Assembly (NCBI GenBank): GCA_033064195.1
Contig: JARBJD010000362.1
Location: forward strand, 1 to 64,000
Source: Blattamonas nauphoetae
Taxonomy: Eukaryota; Preaxostyla; Oxymonadida
Direction of reading: 5' to 3'
Length of the DNA: 64,000 nucleotides
Shown: positions 33,181-44,211 of the stretch, piece by piece
Layout: each line of letters begins with the position of its first letter
Position numbering within the stretch: the stretch's first letter is position 1
Notes under the pieces: model-generated
Databases searched by the model: none
The model's input: the letters and a program-made list of their open reading frames with translations, nothing else
What the model was told of the DNA's origin: nothing
Program-made: the position numbers and the translations under genes

Positions 33181-34412
33181 TCAACGATCTTTCAAATGTT
33201 GACGGAGTTGTAACGCACGCGTCCTTTCATTCAGAATCGCCCACGTGAAGAACGGGACGGTGAGCGGTTCAACCGAATCAAAGAGACCAATCACAGGAAA
33301 ATAGTCAACGTCTTGGAATTGTGAGAGATCTCGTTTCAAATCTTCCACAACGAGTTCATTGGGCTGAGTTTTATCGACTTTGATGAACAGGGGAGGGATC
33401 CCTTCGCACTGGTATATAATGATCTGATAAACATGAAATCAAAAAGAATACAAACAAGCCGCACGAAACTGTGGATCAATCGGTACAGGAAATACAACTG
33501 CATCTCCGTATTGCCTGTTCCCGGATGGCCCTCGACGAAATACTGGGTGTGGACATCGTCAGAGTTAGGGTCCATCCCCAGCAAGTTTTTGAAGGATGTA
33601 TGAGACTTTGGGTCGTTTTCAACCCAGTGTGGGACTCGAGCGATGGCGGGAATTTTGTGGATCACAGAATCATCATGTTCAGCATCCTCGTCGTAAACCA
33701 GATGAGGAATCGGGGTAGTAATACCGATTGCCCCTTCGCTTGCAATGAATCGATCCGTCATTCCTTTTGAATAATCGACCCACGAGTCCCTCACATAGAC
33801 CACTCCCTTTTCGAAGTTCTCATCCTGAATAGGGAGAATTATCGTTCTTGGGTGTGTTTTTTGGACTTCGACCAGAGTGGCAATAGAGGTTTGGATGATC
33901 GTCGGTGACGTCTGGCAGGGTGGGACGTTGATCGGAAGATGGTGACGTTTAAAAGGTGTGTAGATCACATTTAGGGGTCGGAAGTGTCCGAAGTCATCCT
34001 GCGGCCAATAAAGAGTGAGATTGTCCATTGTGATAGTACTATCGCATCTGCATCCATGCTTTTGGACTGTTGCGATCCACTCCAGGTTGTACTCTGATAA
34101 TTCACTCGTCTCCAAATACTGAGGAGGATATATCGGGAAAACAATGATACAATTGTGGTTGTCTGCCTTTTCAATTGTGAAGGATTCAGAGAAAATCTTT
34201 TTCAGTGATTTGCTCTCGGGTTGATGTTGGAGTTTCTTCCTTTCTTTTAGAGGTAATGTGTCTATGATGAGTGGATACAACTCCTCGAGGGGCTTGGCGT
34301 TGATGAAAGCATGAATTTTACTCTTGAACTTCTCGAATGTCATGTTGGAAGGTACTTGGATGTTGAACTTACTTTGGTGGTTGATGGCGAAGGAGATCCT
34401 TTTGAAAGCCAT
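33181..34412 (-). CDS. P-loop NTPase block of an RHS/Crinkler-like protein
   Basis: From ATG 34412 the minus-strand frame reads a short N-terminal domain (AINHQSKFNIQVPSNMTFEK, possibly ubiquitin-like as in Crinkler header domains), a beta-rich region, and a P-loop-like motif (FVEGHPGTGNTE). Following a likely 41-bp GT-AG intron it continues with FIIIYQCEGIPPLFIKVDK and a Walker B-like hydrophobic strand (VDYFPVIGLFDSVEPLTVPF). RHS/Crinkler proteins are eukaryotic STAND-type ATPases spread with mobile elements and used as effectors or element-derived host proteins. The assignment is by architecture only. Upstream, 130 bases separate it from the divergent kinase gene at 34542. Confidence 0.4.
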
Positions 34413-34541
34413 GAAATTTGGAGTTGTCACAGTGGGTGGTGCGTGCGGGTTTGGTAAGGCGAATGATGAACAGTTCGAGAAGATGAGGCTGCAGCCTTGA
34501 TCAGAGGAAACGGGGGGTTTACTTGTTTCGGAATTGAGGGG

Positions 34542-36463
34542 ATGTCAGAATCCATCAAAGTCCCCGATGGATGTATGTTCCTTTCTTGTCTTGATTGATG
34601 ATTCATGTTTTATGTTTGGATCAGATTCGTTCGTTCGTGAAATCAACTCTGGTGGCTTCGGAAGTGTTGTAGAACTGATTGAGAATTCGACTCAGAAGCA
34701 TTATGCGGGAAAGATGATGCAGTGTGTGACGGCCAAAGACAAAGAACGAATAGATCGTGAAGTTAATCGACTTCAAAAGTTCGCGCATCCAGGAATCGTT
34801 GAAATGAAAGAATTAGCATCGACAGACAACATGAAAGTGATTGTGATGGAACTGGGAGAACGATCACTCGCGGAGGTAGTTCGAGATCACAGATCTCGTA
34901 GAATTCTTGTGGCTCGCGAAGTTTGTTTTTGGTTCGTTGTTTTCTGGTTGACTGTGAGAGATTTTGTTCTTCTTTGGGTTGGATGTTGTTTCAGGATTGA
35001 TTATTGTTTGATTTTCTTGTGATTTTAAGGTTGTCTATCGAGTGATGGTGGAAGTGTCGTCTGCGTTGAATTTGATGCACAACCACGAAAGCGGACCAAC
35101 ATCACATGGAGATGTGAAGATGGAGAACATTCTTCTCTTCCCTGGGGGACACTTCAAACTGTGTTTGTTTTTGGACACATTCCCTTTTTTCTGTCTTTCG
35201 TCCATCTGACTCCTCCCTTCATCGTTTCTTCTTTTTTTCTTCTTTCTCATTTTTTTCATGTTTCTCATTATTTTGGTTTTTGAACTTCAGGTGATCTTGG
35301 AGCAGCGGAATCGGAAGATGTGAGCAGCACGCGTTCGGTGATGTCTCAACTGTATGTGTCGCCGGACAGAATGGAATCCGAAACAGGAAAGGCGACGTGC
35401 TCATCGGATGTGTGGGCGTTGGGGATTGTTCTTTACTGGCTGCTTTTTGGAGAACCGCCTTTCAAGAGTCAGAATACGGCTCGCTTGTTTCGAGAGATTG
35501 GGTCGTTCCGTGTTTCGAAGATTGGGTCTGGCTGTGGAGGCGAAGAACGAGCACTTCTGATGCGAATGTTGGATCCAGTTTGTTTGCTTAATTCTTGAAT
35601 CTCTTCTCGTCTTTTCTTCTGTTTCTTCATGTTTTGTATTTTTCATGTTTTCTATTCAGAACCCAGGGACACGAGTAACGAGTTCTCAATTGTGTTCGTT
35701 TGGAGTATTTCGTTGCCTTCTGAACACTCCATCAGCACTTTGGAGACTGAAAGACGCCGACGACAAAGAACACTTGGCAAAACTCGAAAAGGAAAAGAAC
35801 GCCCATCAACAAGCCGTGGACGAGCTGAAGACGAAGAACGAAACCATCCTTCGTTTGGAAAGAGAGTTGGCCGAATTGAGATCGAACCAGACCCAAAATC
35901 CTCTTCAGCCAGCAGCGATTGATCAGTTCTACCGAACTCGTTGGACAGTGTCTAGAAATGTCTTCACAAGATCGAAGAGTTCTTTTCCGACACATGCCTC
36001 CCTTGTCTCGTTCGAGTTTGATTCAGTTGTGGCTTGTCTGTCGCTCACAATCAGAAAAGGACCGAACAACTTACTCTCAGTCGGGATCATCTCGTCCAGT
36101 CTGAGCAAAGAGGCAATCACAAGATACTTTCCCTATCTGGAGGGAGGAGCAGGATGGGAATTGCGTCCAAATGATCGATATGCCATACAAAACTGGAAAT
36201 CAGTGAACAAAGGATCAGCGTGTGTAGGAGGAGAAGAGGGCCAGCGAGTGATGGTGGAGGCAGATGGACGAGAAGGAAAGCGAACATTGAAGCTCTCGCA
36301 AGATGGAGAGACACAGCCTGTCTTCTTCTCCAACATTCCTGTTCCCTTCCGATTCGCGGTATTCATTCTCCAGGAGAACGATGCAGTTGAGATTGAGTCA
36401 GTTGAAGTTGTGTCCGAGCCACAGATAGTTGGAGGAACGATTCCTGTCAAGATGGATGAATGA
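34542..36463 (+). CDS. Serine/threonine kinase with C-terminal SPRY-like domain
   Basis: Five exons (34542-34572, 34625-34920, 35030-35162, 35291-35577, 35660-36463; introns 52, 109, 128, 82 bp) join to 516 residues ending in TGA, all in phase. Kinase motifs: INSGGFGSVVEL, YAGKMM with the Lys, LNLMHNHESGPTSHGDVKMENIL (HGD for the usual HRD), KLCDLGAAESED (DLG for DFG), YVSPDRMES, and DVWALGIVLYWLLFGEPPF. The Asp residues are kept, so activity is possible, but the HGD and DLG variants make it a divergent kinase. A short coiled coil (KEHLAKLEKEKNAHQQAVDE) leads to a beta-rich C-terminal domain of about 170 residues. It has LVSFEFDSVVACLSLTIRKG, GWELRPNDRYAIQNWK, QRVMVEADGREGKRTLKLSQ, VFFSNIPVPFRFAVFI and QIVGGTIPVKM, which resembles SPRY/concanavalin-type sandwiches. 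A damaged relative of this domain sits at 6.4-6.9 kb. It starts 130 bp from the divergent NTPase gene. Confidence 0.88.
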
Positions 36464-36639
36464 AGCAGAACACACCACTTCACACAGTCTTTTCTCTTTC
36501 ATTTCTCTCTTCATTGTTCCTACCACACACTCAAAACAGACGAAGTGTGTTCTTTTTCTGAATCTGAAATCAGGGACTATCAATCACTTAATACAAATAA
36601 TGGTTGGATCCAATCTGCTGGAAACGCAACTATCAAAGA

Positions 36640-39600
36640 ATGAATCTCATTCATTTCCTTACCATTACTATCACATTCACCATAGCTTCGGGCGGGAAGG
36701 AAACAGAAAGCAGCTCCCTCCGCCTGTTCCTGGACGAGCATATCCAACAATCAAACCATTTGAATCATAATGGAAATGACATGATTCATCTACCAAATGG
36801 CATCTTCTCGACGTGTGGATACCCAGTGATTTCAAGGACGTTAAATCTGGAAGGAATGAAGACAGAACTCCATATCTCTGTTGAACAGAACGCTATCGAA
36901 ACTGAAACACAAAATAGAATTGATTGGTCAAGTTCTAATGACGATTGGCAGCTGTCGATCTTCAGGATTCGAAATTCGACAGTTTCACTGACATCACTTT
37001 GCCTTAATAGCGAAGGACCCTCCTCTCTGATCGCCTCCGTTTCATCGTCTTTTGTGACGGTGTCGGATAGTGACATTCGGTCAAACGGCGCGAATTCTCC
37101 GTTTGTGATGTTGGGAGAGATCGTGGATGGACAATCACATGATATTGGAAGTTCTCTTGATATCTGGAAATGTCGTCACATTTCGTCGTCGCCGTTGTCT
37201 CTTGTGCCTCTTGCGGAACTCTCTCACAAGTTACATCAACCAATGAATGCTGGAAACGCATGGACGACTATAGATGAAAGGCAATTTGTTGAAGAAATAA
37301 GTATATCAGCGTCCGAACTTGCGATCGGCGATTCTTGCCTGTCTTTTGGGACTGGCCCTCTGATTGGTTTTGGATGCGGCAAAGACTATATAGAAAGAGG
37401 TGGAGAACAAGCAGTCCTGCCTCTGAAAGTATCATCATTGCTGATACAGAGCCAGATCGTGAACACGACGAGCACTCCATCAAACGTGAAAGTGGACGAA
37501 CTGTTCTATATGGAATTGACTCAGCGTGTGACTAGCAGCCGAGTCTGTCTGAGCACGAACCATCTTTATGGAACAGCGTGTGTAGACATCAACGCGAATG
37601 CGATGGGAAGTCTTCTGAGTCTGAACACTTCATTCTCATCCTGCCTGACCGACACTCCAAACCATCTCAACAAACACTACACAACCCGACAATTCATCCA
37701 AAAATCTTCCTTCTTCAAACTGTGCACATTCAAAGGCTGCTCCTCATCAGGATCCGACGGCGGAGCGATCCGTCTCGACCGATTTGGCTCACTTCGCATC
37801 GAAGAGTGTTCGTTCAAGACGTGCCACTCCGCTCACTCAGATGTGGGGGGAGGCGGGACCATTTTTTTCAACGCATCGACAGGAGCAACTTTCATCGCAA
37901 CGTCGTCGTCGTTCGTTGGGTGCTCGAGTTTAGCCGGTGGTGGGTCGGTCTATACATTTGCACCATCGTCGACATTGCTCAACTGTATTTTCGTCGACTC
38001 CACATCATCTTCGCATGGAGGATGCCTCTTTATCATCGGATGGGACGCTGCCTCAACATCGTCCTCGACAAATTGTCTTTTCGAGAACTGCAGAACAACA
38101 GGTATCAGCGTATCCAACCCTTACAGCGGGGGCGCACTGTACTTCGTCAATATTGTCAGTCTTCAGCTCAATTTCCTCAATTTTCGAGGAAACATAGCAA
38201 AAGTCAATCCGGGCAACGACATCATGTTTATCTCAACATCTTCTTTGATCACATCTGAGACGATTGTTGGATGTTCATCAACATCTGACTCTCCTCGACA
38301 GTGTTTGCATCCTGCAGCAGGCACAGATGATCATCTACCAAATCCATCAACAACTGCCACACATGTTTCGTGTGTGGGAACAGAAATTGATGATGACACA
38401 GCCGAATTCTCTCTGAAGATGAGCGAGTCCATCACAGGAACTGTTCTGGTGCTGATTGACAATTCTGAAGGGACAAGAACACCAACAAGCGGCCAGGCAC
38501 CGAACATTGAACGTGTCCTTTCTTTCTCATTCGATGACACCGACGAAAGTTCATGTACTGTTTCACTTGGTGAGGATGGTCTCGTTCAAACTCACATCTC
38601 CGATTATTCTGTCGTAACATCGTCATTTGTCGGAAGCATCATTCTCTCAGCCAGCTGTGTTCTGGACGAAAACGAGGAGAATGCGTTTATCACCATTTCT
38701 GGTTCTGGGATTCCGTCTGGCATCCTCTCTGTGACTCTCTCCGACAACACCGTCCTCGATTTTGAGTTTCGACAACACCAGACAACCTCCAAAATACTGA
38801 CTGTCCCTCTGACTGAGAACTCACCAAAGTTCGTCGTTGGAGAGCCATTTCCCATCGCCAGTCTTAAATCTAAAAGCATCCCAAGCCAGTTGATTGTTGT
38901 TCCTTGGCAGATCAAGTTCAGTGCCCTCCCTCATCCTAATCCTCATCTCACAACTCTCAAAACACCGGAATATGACGAAAAACAGAAGACAGTGAGCATC
39001 AGCCTGGAAGGAGTGAGTCTTTCAGGAACTCACAAAGTGACACTGTCAGTGAATGGAACCTCAGAGACAGTGACGATTGATGTCTTGTTCAGTTCGTCCA
39101 AAGGACAACTTGAAGGACTCCTGTTCGACAACGAATCACAATCGAACGTGAACATGTCATACGACACTCGATACGAAGTGGTGGGACTGACAAAGGATGG
39201 TGCCGATGTCAACTATGACGCTGATCTTTTCTTCACGATGATTGTTGAGCCGACTCGTCTTGTGACGATGAAATGTGGATACGATGAAGCGAAGAAGAAT
39301 GCTTTGATTCGGATGACTGGACGAGCGTTGGAGAAAACCTCGAAATACAAAGTTGGGCTGAGCATTTCTGGGACTGTGAAGCACACCGTTGAGATGGCAA
39401 TGAACATCGAATCAGGATTGTGGGAAGGGAGAGCGTTGTTGTATCCATCAAGTTCGGCTCAGTTGGAATATGGACAGTCATATGAGGTGAGCTCGTTCCA
39501 GAAAGTTGGAAACACAACTGAGCTGTTCTTCGAAGCAAACTCAATCGAAATTATTCCTGAGCCGTCACGACTGATGAATGTTGAGTCGAGAGATGCAGAC

Positions 39601-42600
39601 GGACTGAACTCTACGACAGTGACTCTCTCCACTTTTGCACTGACAGACGGTGAAAAATACACACTCGAACTGTCAGGCACACCTCTCGACTCCTCTTCGA
39701 ATTCTGCTCACGTGGTTCCTTTGTCGTTCACAGCCACATCGCAACCAACCTACTCCTTCACTCTCTCGCTCTATCCAATCGCGGAAGCCAAACTGAGATA
39801 TGGCCACAATTACTCGGTGGACTGGATGAAGTCTGGAGACATCCCAACCATCATCGAGACTGATGCCTGCTCCTTCTCGACTCTGACAGAACCAGAACGA
39901 CTTGTGAAGATCTCGTGTGATGGGACATTTACCGACGCCAAAAAGAAAACGATCACAGTCACTTTCGAATCGCTCGGCTTGAAATCGTTGACAGAGTATT
40001 CGATTGTTTTGAAGTCAACAGCCACAGCTGAAGTGCTCTCTCACACGAAGACACTCAAAGTGAAGACCGACGCGAATGGACTCCTGCCTTCTCACACAGC
40101 AGTTCTGTTCCCCAGAAAGACTGACGCAGATGAACTGGAGGGACAGTTGGAGTTTGGGTTGACATACACTGTGGATGGGTTTGCACGAGGAGAGGACACT
40201 CTTCTGTATGACACTGAACACATCACACTGACGACTCCAACCGAACCAGCTCGTCTGACAGGGATTGACTGTACTGGATCGACAGACAAGAAGAAGAAGG
40301 CGACACTTTCAGTGGCGGGAAGGAAGATGACACTCGATGAGACATACACACTCACGCTGAAAGTGAAGGACAAGACAAGCAACACTCAACCGACAGTTGA
40401 TGTTCGGTTCATAACAACTGAAATTGGAACTGGATCAGCTGTGCTCTTCTCGACGACGCCATCTGACGTGCAACTGGACTACGACACAACATACGAAGTG
40501 ATTGGAGTGACTGACTCTGCCACGTCACCAATTCTCTTCGAGGATGGACTGACATTCACGACGATCGTTGAGCCGACTCGTCTTGTGACGATGAAATGTG
40601 GATACGATGAAGCGAAGAAGAATGCTTTGATTCAGATGACTGGCAGTGTTTTGGATACAAAGAAAAAGTACGAGATTGAGCTGAATGATTCAAACAGTGT
40701 CAAGAAAACGATTGAAATGGCGTTCAACCCGACATTGTCTGAATGGGAAGGATCAGCGATTCTGTATCCATCAAGTTCGGCAGAACTAGAATATGGGATG
40801 ACATACTCAGTGAGTGGATTCAAGACGAAAGGGGAGTCATCACAACATCCTTACGAAGACCTCACAATCACGATTGAGAACGAGCCAAGCCGAATTGAAG
40901 GAGTGTCGCGTGTCCTGGATGGAGAGAAGACAACGATGATCATTTCTTTGTCAGGCCGACTATTGAAGAGTGGGATGGGAAAGATTGGAGTTTATCGAGG
41001 GAGTTCGAAATGGACATCAGACACTGAGATCGTCTCTGGTTCAGATGGGAAATGGAAAACACAATTTCAGGTCGATTTCTCAGAAAGCTTGTCAATTCTT
41101 GAATATGGATCGACATACACATTGTGTGGATTGGATGGAAGTTCGTTCTTTGTGAACGAAGGAATCGCAATTGTCGTTCCTCGTCCACCAGTTGTGAGCT
41201 CGTTGATTCCGGAATTGAACTCAGACACGCACTGTTCATTCCGTGTTGTGATGTCTGGATCTGATTTGCCTACATCAGGATCTTTCACAGCGTCATTCTC
41301 TGAAAGTGCTGGAACATTTGTGATTTCGTTGTCAGACTCATCAGAATGGAAATCGGATTGGATTGTGGTTTCGAAGACAAGCATGTTCGAGTTCAACAAG
41401 ACATATACACTGACATCTCTAATTGACTCGTCATCTGGAACCGCTAATCATCTGTTGTGTTCTGGAGTGACGATGACCACACCTCTCGGACCGACCTTGA
41501 CTGGAGTTCGTGGAGTTTCTCTGACAGGTGCTTCGCTTGATGGTGTTTCGATTGTTGTGATTGTTGCTCGAATTGTTGCAGACGACTTCGATGTGTCAGT
41601 CTTCGACGTTGTTGATGAAGCAAAGGTTCACATCCCTTTGTCGATCTCTTTCTCGTCATGCGCTTCCACGGAAGGAGAAATCACACACTCTGTCAACTGG
41701 GACTCTCCCCTGCAGTTTGGTCATAGCTACGAAATTGCTTTTATGTCGAGTTTGAGCATGGAAGTCTCCATTCCGTCCAAACTTGTCTTCGAAGTCCCTG
41801 AACCGCCGTTCATGGACAACATCTCGATCACTCCGAACTCAATCAACACATTCATCGTCGTCTTGTTTGAAGGATCGCACCTCACAGGGGACATGACAGT
41901 GACACTCACTTCTGGCTTCTCGTTCATTGTAACTGCTGAGTCTACCACATCAGCTATCTCGAAGGAAATCGCTCTTGGATGGTCGGACGGTCTCTCATTC
42001 AACACTCCCTTCACCATCCAATCAATCGTCTCCACAAACCAACATTTTCCCGTTGAACTGAAAGGCACACCGACGTTCACCACCCCTCCAAAGAAAGATC
42101 CTCTGTCTCTGTATGTGGATGGGCGAACAGGAGAGACGAGTCAGTTTTGTGGAGAATCAACTCGTCCTTGCTTGTCTGTGGAAGTTGCTTGGGAGATTGT
42201 TTCTCAACTTGGAGTTCGGATACCAACGATTGGAATCGTCCACTCAGCGACACTCGGATCGCCAATTCGGATTGAGAATGGGATGGAGGTCCTCCTCACG
42301 ACTTTGGGAAATATTGACCCGAAACTGTACATTCCTTCATCTGCTTGTGAACAAGTGGAATCAGGGATGATTGTTGTCTCTTCGTCAATACTGGATATTA
42401 AAGATGTTGAGATTGAAATTGACTCGCTCTCTCCTTCGTTCGTGCTTCTCTTCGCTGAGAATTCGAACCTGACACTGAAAGAAGGATCATTCGTTGGACC
42501 ACAATCAACGGCGTCATCAAATGATGAATTGTCTGAAGAGATTTGTGAATGGGCGAGTGGGATTCTTCAACTAGACAACTGCGATACTTCGATCTCGGAC

Positions 42601-44211
42601 ACGAAACTGAACCATCTTTCATTTGGAGCAATCAACATGAAGAACGGATCTCTCACAATTCGAACGTCATCCTTCGACTCAAACTCGCCACAACTCTCGT
42701 CCTTCCCTTCACTTCGCCGAAACATCATCTGTTCGGATGACGGACACATTGAAATTGGGGGTCTAAATGGAGGCGATGGAATGGAGACACCATCAGCGTG
42801 GATTATGGGTGAAAGATGCAACCTGACAGGAAAGGAATCCATCACCGGTTCGTCGTTCTTCGTTCCCTCTCTGATCTCGAAATCATGCAATAGTTCGTAC
42901 ACATCAAAGACGAAGACATTTGCGATCACAATCGTTGGAACGACACTGATTCCTTGTGGCCTGACATTGGAAGTGTTTGAGAAGTTGAAAGATGGAACAA
43001 TGGGACGAGACCACTCTTTCGCACTGAACTTGAACTCAACAACTTCATTCTCGGAGAAAGAGATTGTTATCTCACTTTCTGAATCATCGTTGCCAACTTT
43101 CTCGAAATCTCTGGAATGGCGAGGTCGTCTCGTTTTTGGGCGTGATCTTCGCACGGCTGACTCGTTTTTGATCCAACCGAACAGTTCTGATCGATTCTCT
43201 CAAGCGTTGAAAGACAACATGAAATGGTGGATTCCTGTTGTGGTTGTTGCCTCACTGCTTCTCATTACCATCATCGTGATCCTCATTGTGTGCATTCGTC
43301 GCAAGCAGAAGAAAAGAGGAGATGATGCCATACCACCACAGTCTGAAATGGAGGAGCAGATCGAAGTGAAGGTTGATGAGGACGGATTCGGTGCGATGGT
43401 TGGAGATGGATCCTCACGAATTGTTGGAGCACATTCAATCGAAATGGGCCAGTCGTTCGGTCCCCCAACGAAGGAAGGGCAAGCGATGAACAGAGAGAAC
43501 GATTTCGATGCGACGGAGATGGGAGTGACGGTGATTGGAACAGGCGATGGAGTTGCTGAGACGAGAACACTCCAACATTTTGAAACCCTGTACGACAGAC
43601 TACACACCACAAAACGCGATGTGAACAAGAAAGCGATGATGCAATCGATTGTGTGTGGTCTTCAGAACGCCGCTCGGATCAACTCGACAGATCAACTGTT
43701 TGCGTGTCTGACGTCTCGATGGATTCTGATTGACTCAAATGAACGAGCTTGGCTTCAACTGATGAAGCCGTCCACTCAAATGACTGGTGAAGTCCAAAGA
43801 ACCGATCTGAATCAAACTTCGGTTCTGTCGAAGAATCGAGAGGAAGCAGAAGAATCGAAGAGACGGTCGGCACCGGAAACAGCGAATGAAGCCACAAACA
43901 TCGATCTGAACAAAGTGTTGGTTTTTCGGCTCGGCCTAGTGTTGTGGGAGATTGAGACTGGTCTTGTTCCGTTCAGGGAACTTGACGCAGTGAACGCGCA
44001 ACGACAGATTGGGACAGGGATTCTGCCAAGGATGGAGAACATCAAGGATTCTAAACTGGTTGATCTTTTGACTCACTGCCTTTCCTTCCAACCAGATGAC
44101 AGACCTTCGCTGGATGATGTTGGGAAAGAGCTTGTGGAAGTGTTTGGAGATGGAAAGGGGAATGGTTTCTCCAAAAACGCCATCGAATCACACGTCAAAA
44201 TCGAGCACTGA
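36640..44211 (+). CDS. Giant receptor-like surface protein: beta-helix, sandwich repeats, TM, kinase-like tail
   Basis: One uninterrupted frame from ATG 36640 to TGA 44209-44211, about 2523 residues. It starts with a signal peptide (MNLIHFLTITITFTIASGG). Residues ~350-530 are a right-handed beta-helix with GG.I and C.F..C repeats (SGSDGGAIRLDRFGSLRIEE, GGGSVYTFAPSSTLLNCIF), as in polymorphic outer membrane/pectin-lyase-like proteins. Residues ~560-1800 hold about a dozen ~100-residue beta-sandwich repeats marked by EP.RL, the YxxALI..G strand and LxYGxxYxV (PTRLVTMKCGYDEAKKNALI; SSSAQLEYGQSYEV). A second short beta-helix follows, then one membrane span at ~2195-2222 (WWIPVVVVASLLLITIIVIL, then basic RRKQKKR). 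The cytoplasmic tail has kinase C-lobe features (VFRLGLVLWEIETGLVPF, DDRPSLDDVGKELVEVFGDG) but I see no glycine loop, HRD or DFG, so it is probably a pseudokinase. It is likely a plasma-membrane adhesion or recognition receptor. The ATG was chosen because it gives the signal peptide. Confidence 0.9.
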   Translation: MNLIHFLTITITFTIASGGKETESSSLRLFLDEHIQQSNHLNHNGNDMIHLPNGIFSTCGYPVISRTLNLEGMKTELHISVEQNAIETETQNRIDWSSSNDDWQLSIFRIRNSTVSLTSLCLNSEGPSSLIASVSSSFVTVSDSDIRSNGANSPFVMLGEIVDGQSHDIGSSLDIWKCRHISSSPLSLVPLAELSHKLHQPMNAGNAWTTIDERQFVEEISISASELAIGDSCLSFGTGPLIGFGCGKDYIERGGEQAVLPLKVSSLLIQSQIVNTTSTPSNVKVDELFYMELTQRVTSSRVCLSTNHLYGTACVDINANAMGSLLSLNTSFSSCLTDTPNHLNKHYTTRQFIQKSSFFKLCTFKGCSSSGSDGGAIRLDRFGSLRIEECSFKTCHSAHSDVGGGGTIFFNASTGATFIATSSSFVGCSSLAGGGSVYTFAPSSTLLNCIFVDSTSSSHGGCLFIIGWDAASTSSSTNCLFENCRTTGISVSNPYSGGALYFVNIVSLQLNFLNFRGNIAKVNPGNDIMFISTSSLITSETIVGCSSTSDSPRQCLHPAAGTDDHLPNPSTTATHVSCVGTEIDDDTAEFSLKMSESITGTVLVLIDNSEGTRTPTSGQAPNIERVLSFSFDDTDESSCTVSLGEDGLVQTHISDYSVVTSSFVGSIILSASCVLDENEENAFITISGSGIPSGILSVTLSDNTVLDFEFRQHQTTSKILTVPLTENSPKFVVGEPFPIASLKSKSIPSQLIVVPWQIKFSALPHPNPHLTTLKTPEYDEKQKTVSISLEGVSLSGTHKVTLSVNGTSETVTIDVLFSSSKGQLEGLLFDNESQSNVNMSYDTRYEVVGLTKDGADVNYDADLFFTMIVEPTRLVTMKCGYDEAKKNALIRMTGRALEKTSKYKVGLSISGTVKHTVEMAMNIESGLWEGRALLYPSSSAQLEYGQSYEVSSFQKVGNTTELFFEANSIEIIPEPSRLMNVESRDADGLNSTTVTLSTFALTDGEKYTLELSGTPLDSSSNSAHVVPLSFTATSQPTYSFTLSLYPIAEAKLRYGHNYSVDWMKSGDIPTIIETDACSFSTLTEPERLVKISCDGTFTDAKKKTITVTFESLGLKSLTEYSIVLKSTATAEVLSHTKTLKVKTDANGLLPSHTAVLFPRKTDADELEGQLEFGLTYTVDGFARGEDTLLYDTEHITLTTPTEPARLTGIDCTGSTDKKKKATLSVAGRKMTLDETYTLTLKVKDKTSNTQPTVDVRFITTEIGTGSAVLFSTTPSDVQLDYDTTYEVIGVTDSATSPILFEDGLTFTTIVEPTRLVTMKCGYDEAKKNALIQMTGSVLDTKKKYEIELNDSNSVKKTIEMAFNPTLSEWEGSAILYPSSSAELEYGMTYSVSGFKTKGESSQHPYEDLTITIENEPSRIEGVSRVLDGEKTTMIISLSGRLLKSGMGKIGVYRGSSKWTSDTEIVSGSDGKWKTQFQVDFSESLSILEYGSTYTLCGLDGSSFFVNEGIAIVVPRPPVVSSLIPELNSDTHCSFRVVMSGSDLPTSGSFTASFSESAGTFVISLSDSSEWKSDWIVVSKTSMFEFNKTYTLTSLIDSSSGTANHLLCSGVTMTTPLGPTLTGVRGVSLTGASLDGVSIVVIVARIVADDFDVSVFDVVDEAKVHIPLSISFSSCASTEGEITHSVNWDSPLQFGHSYEIAFMSSLSMEVSIPSKLVFEVPEPPFMDNISITPNSINTFIVVLFEGSHLTGDMTVTLTSGFSFIVTAESTTSAISKEIALGWSDGLSFNTPFTIQSIVSTNQHFPVELKGTPTFTTPPKKDPLSLYVDGRTGETSQFCGESTRPCLSVEVAWEIVSQLGVRIPTIGIVHSATLGSPIRIENGMEVLLTTLGNIDPKLYIPSSACEQVESGMIVVSSSILDIKDVEIEIDSLSPSFVLLFAENSNLTLKEGSFVGPQSTASSNDELSEEICEWASGILQLDNCDTSISDTKLNHLSFGAINMKNGSLTIRTSSFDSNSPQLSSFPSLRRNIICSDDGHIEIGGLNGGDGMETPSAWIMGERCNLTGKESITGSSFFVPSLISKSCNSSYTSKTKTFAITIVGTTLIPCGLTLEVFEKLKDGTMGRDHSFALNLNSTTSFSEKEIVISLSESSLPTFSKSLEWRGRLVFGRDLRTADSFLIQPNSSDRFSQALKDNMKWWIPVVVVASLLLITIIVILIVCIRRKQKKRGDDAIPPQSEMEEQIEVKVDEDGFGAMVGDGSSRIVGAHSIEMGQSFGPPTKEGQAMNRENDFDATEMGVTVIGTGDGVAETRTLQHFETLYDRLHTTKRDVNKKAMMQSIVCGLQNAARINSTDQLFACLTSRWILIDSNERAWLQLMKPSTQMTGEVQRTDLNQTSVLSKNREEAEESKRRSAPETANEATNIDLNKVLVFRLGLVLWEIETGLVPFRELDAVNAQRQIGTGILPRMENIKDSKLVDLLTHCLSFQPDDRPSLDDVGKELVEVFGDGKGNGFSKNAIESHVKIEH

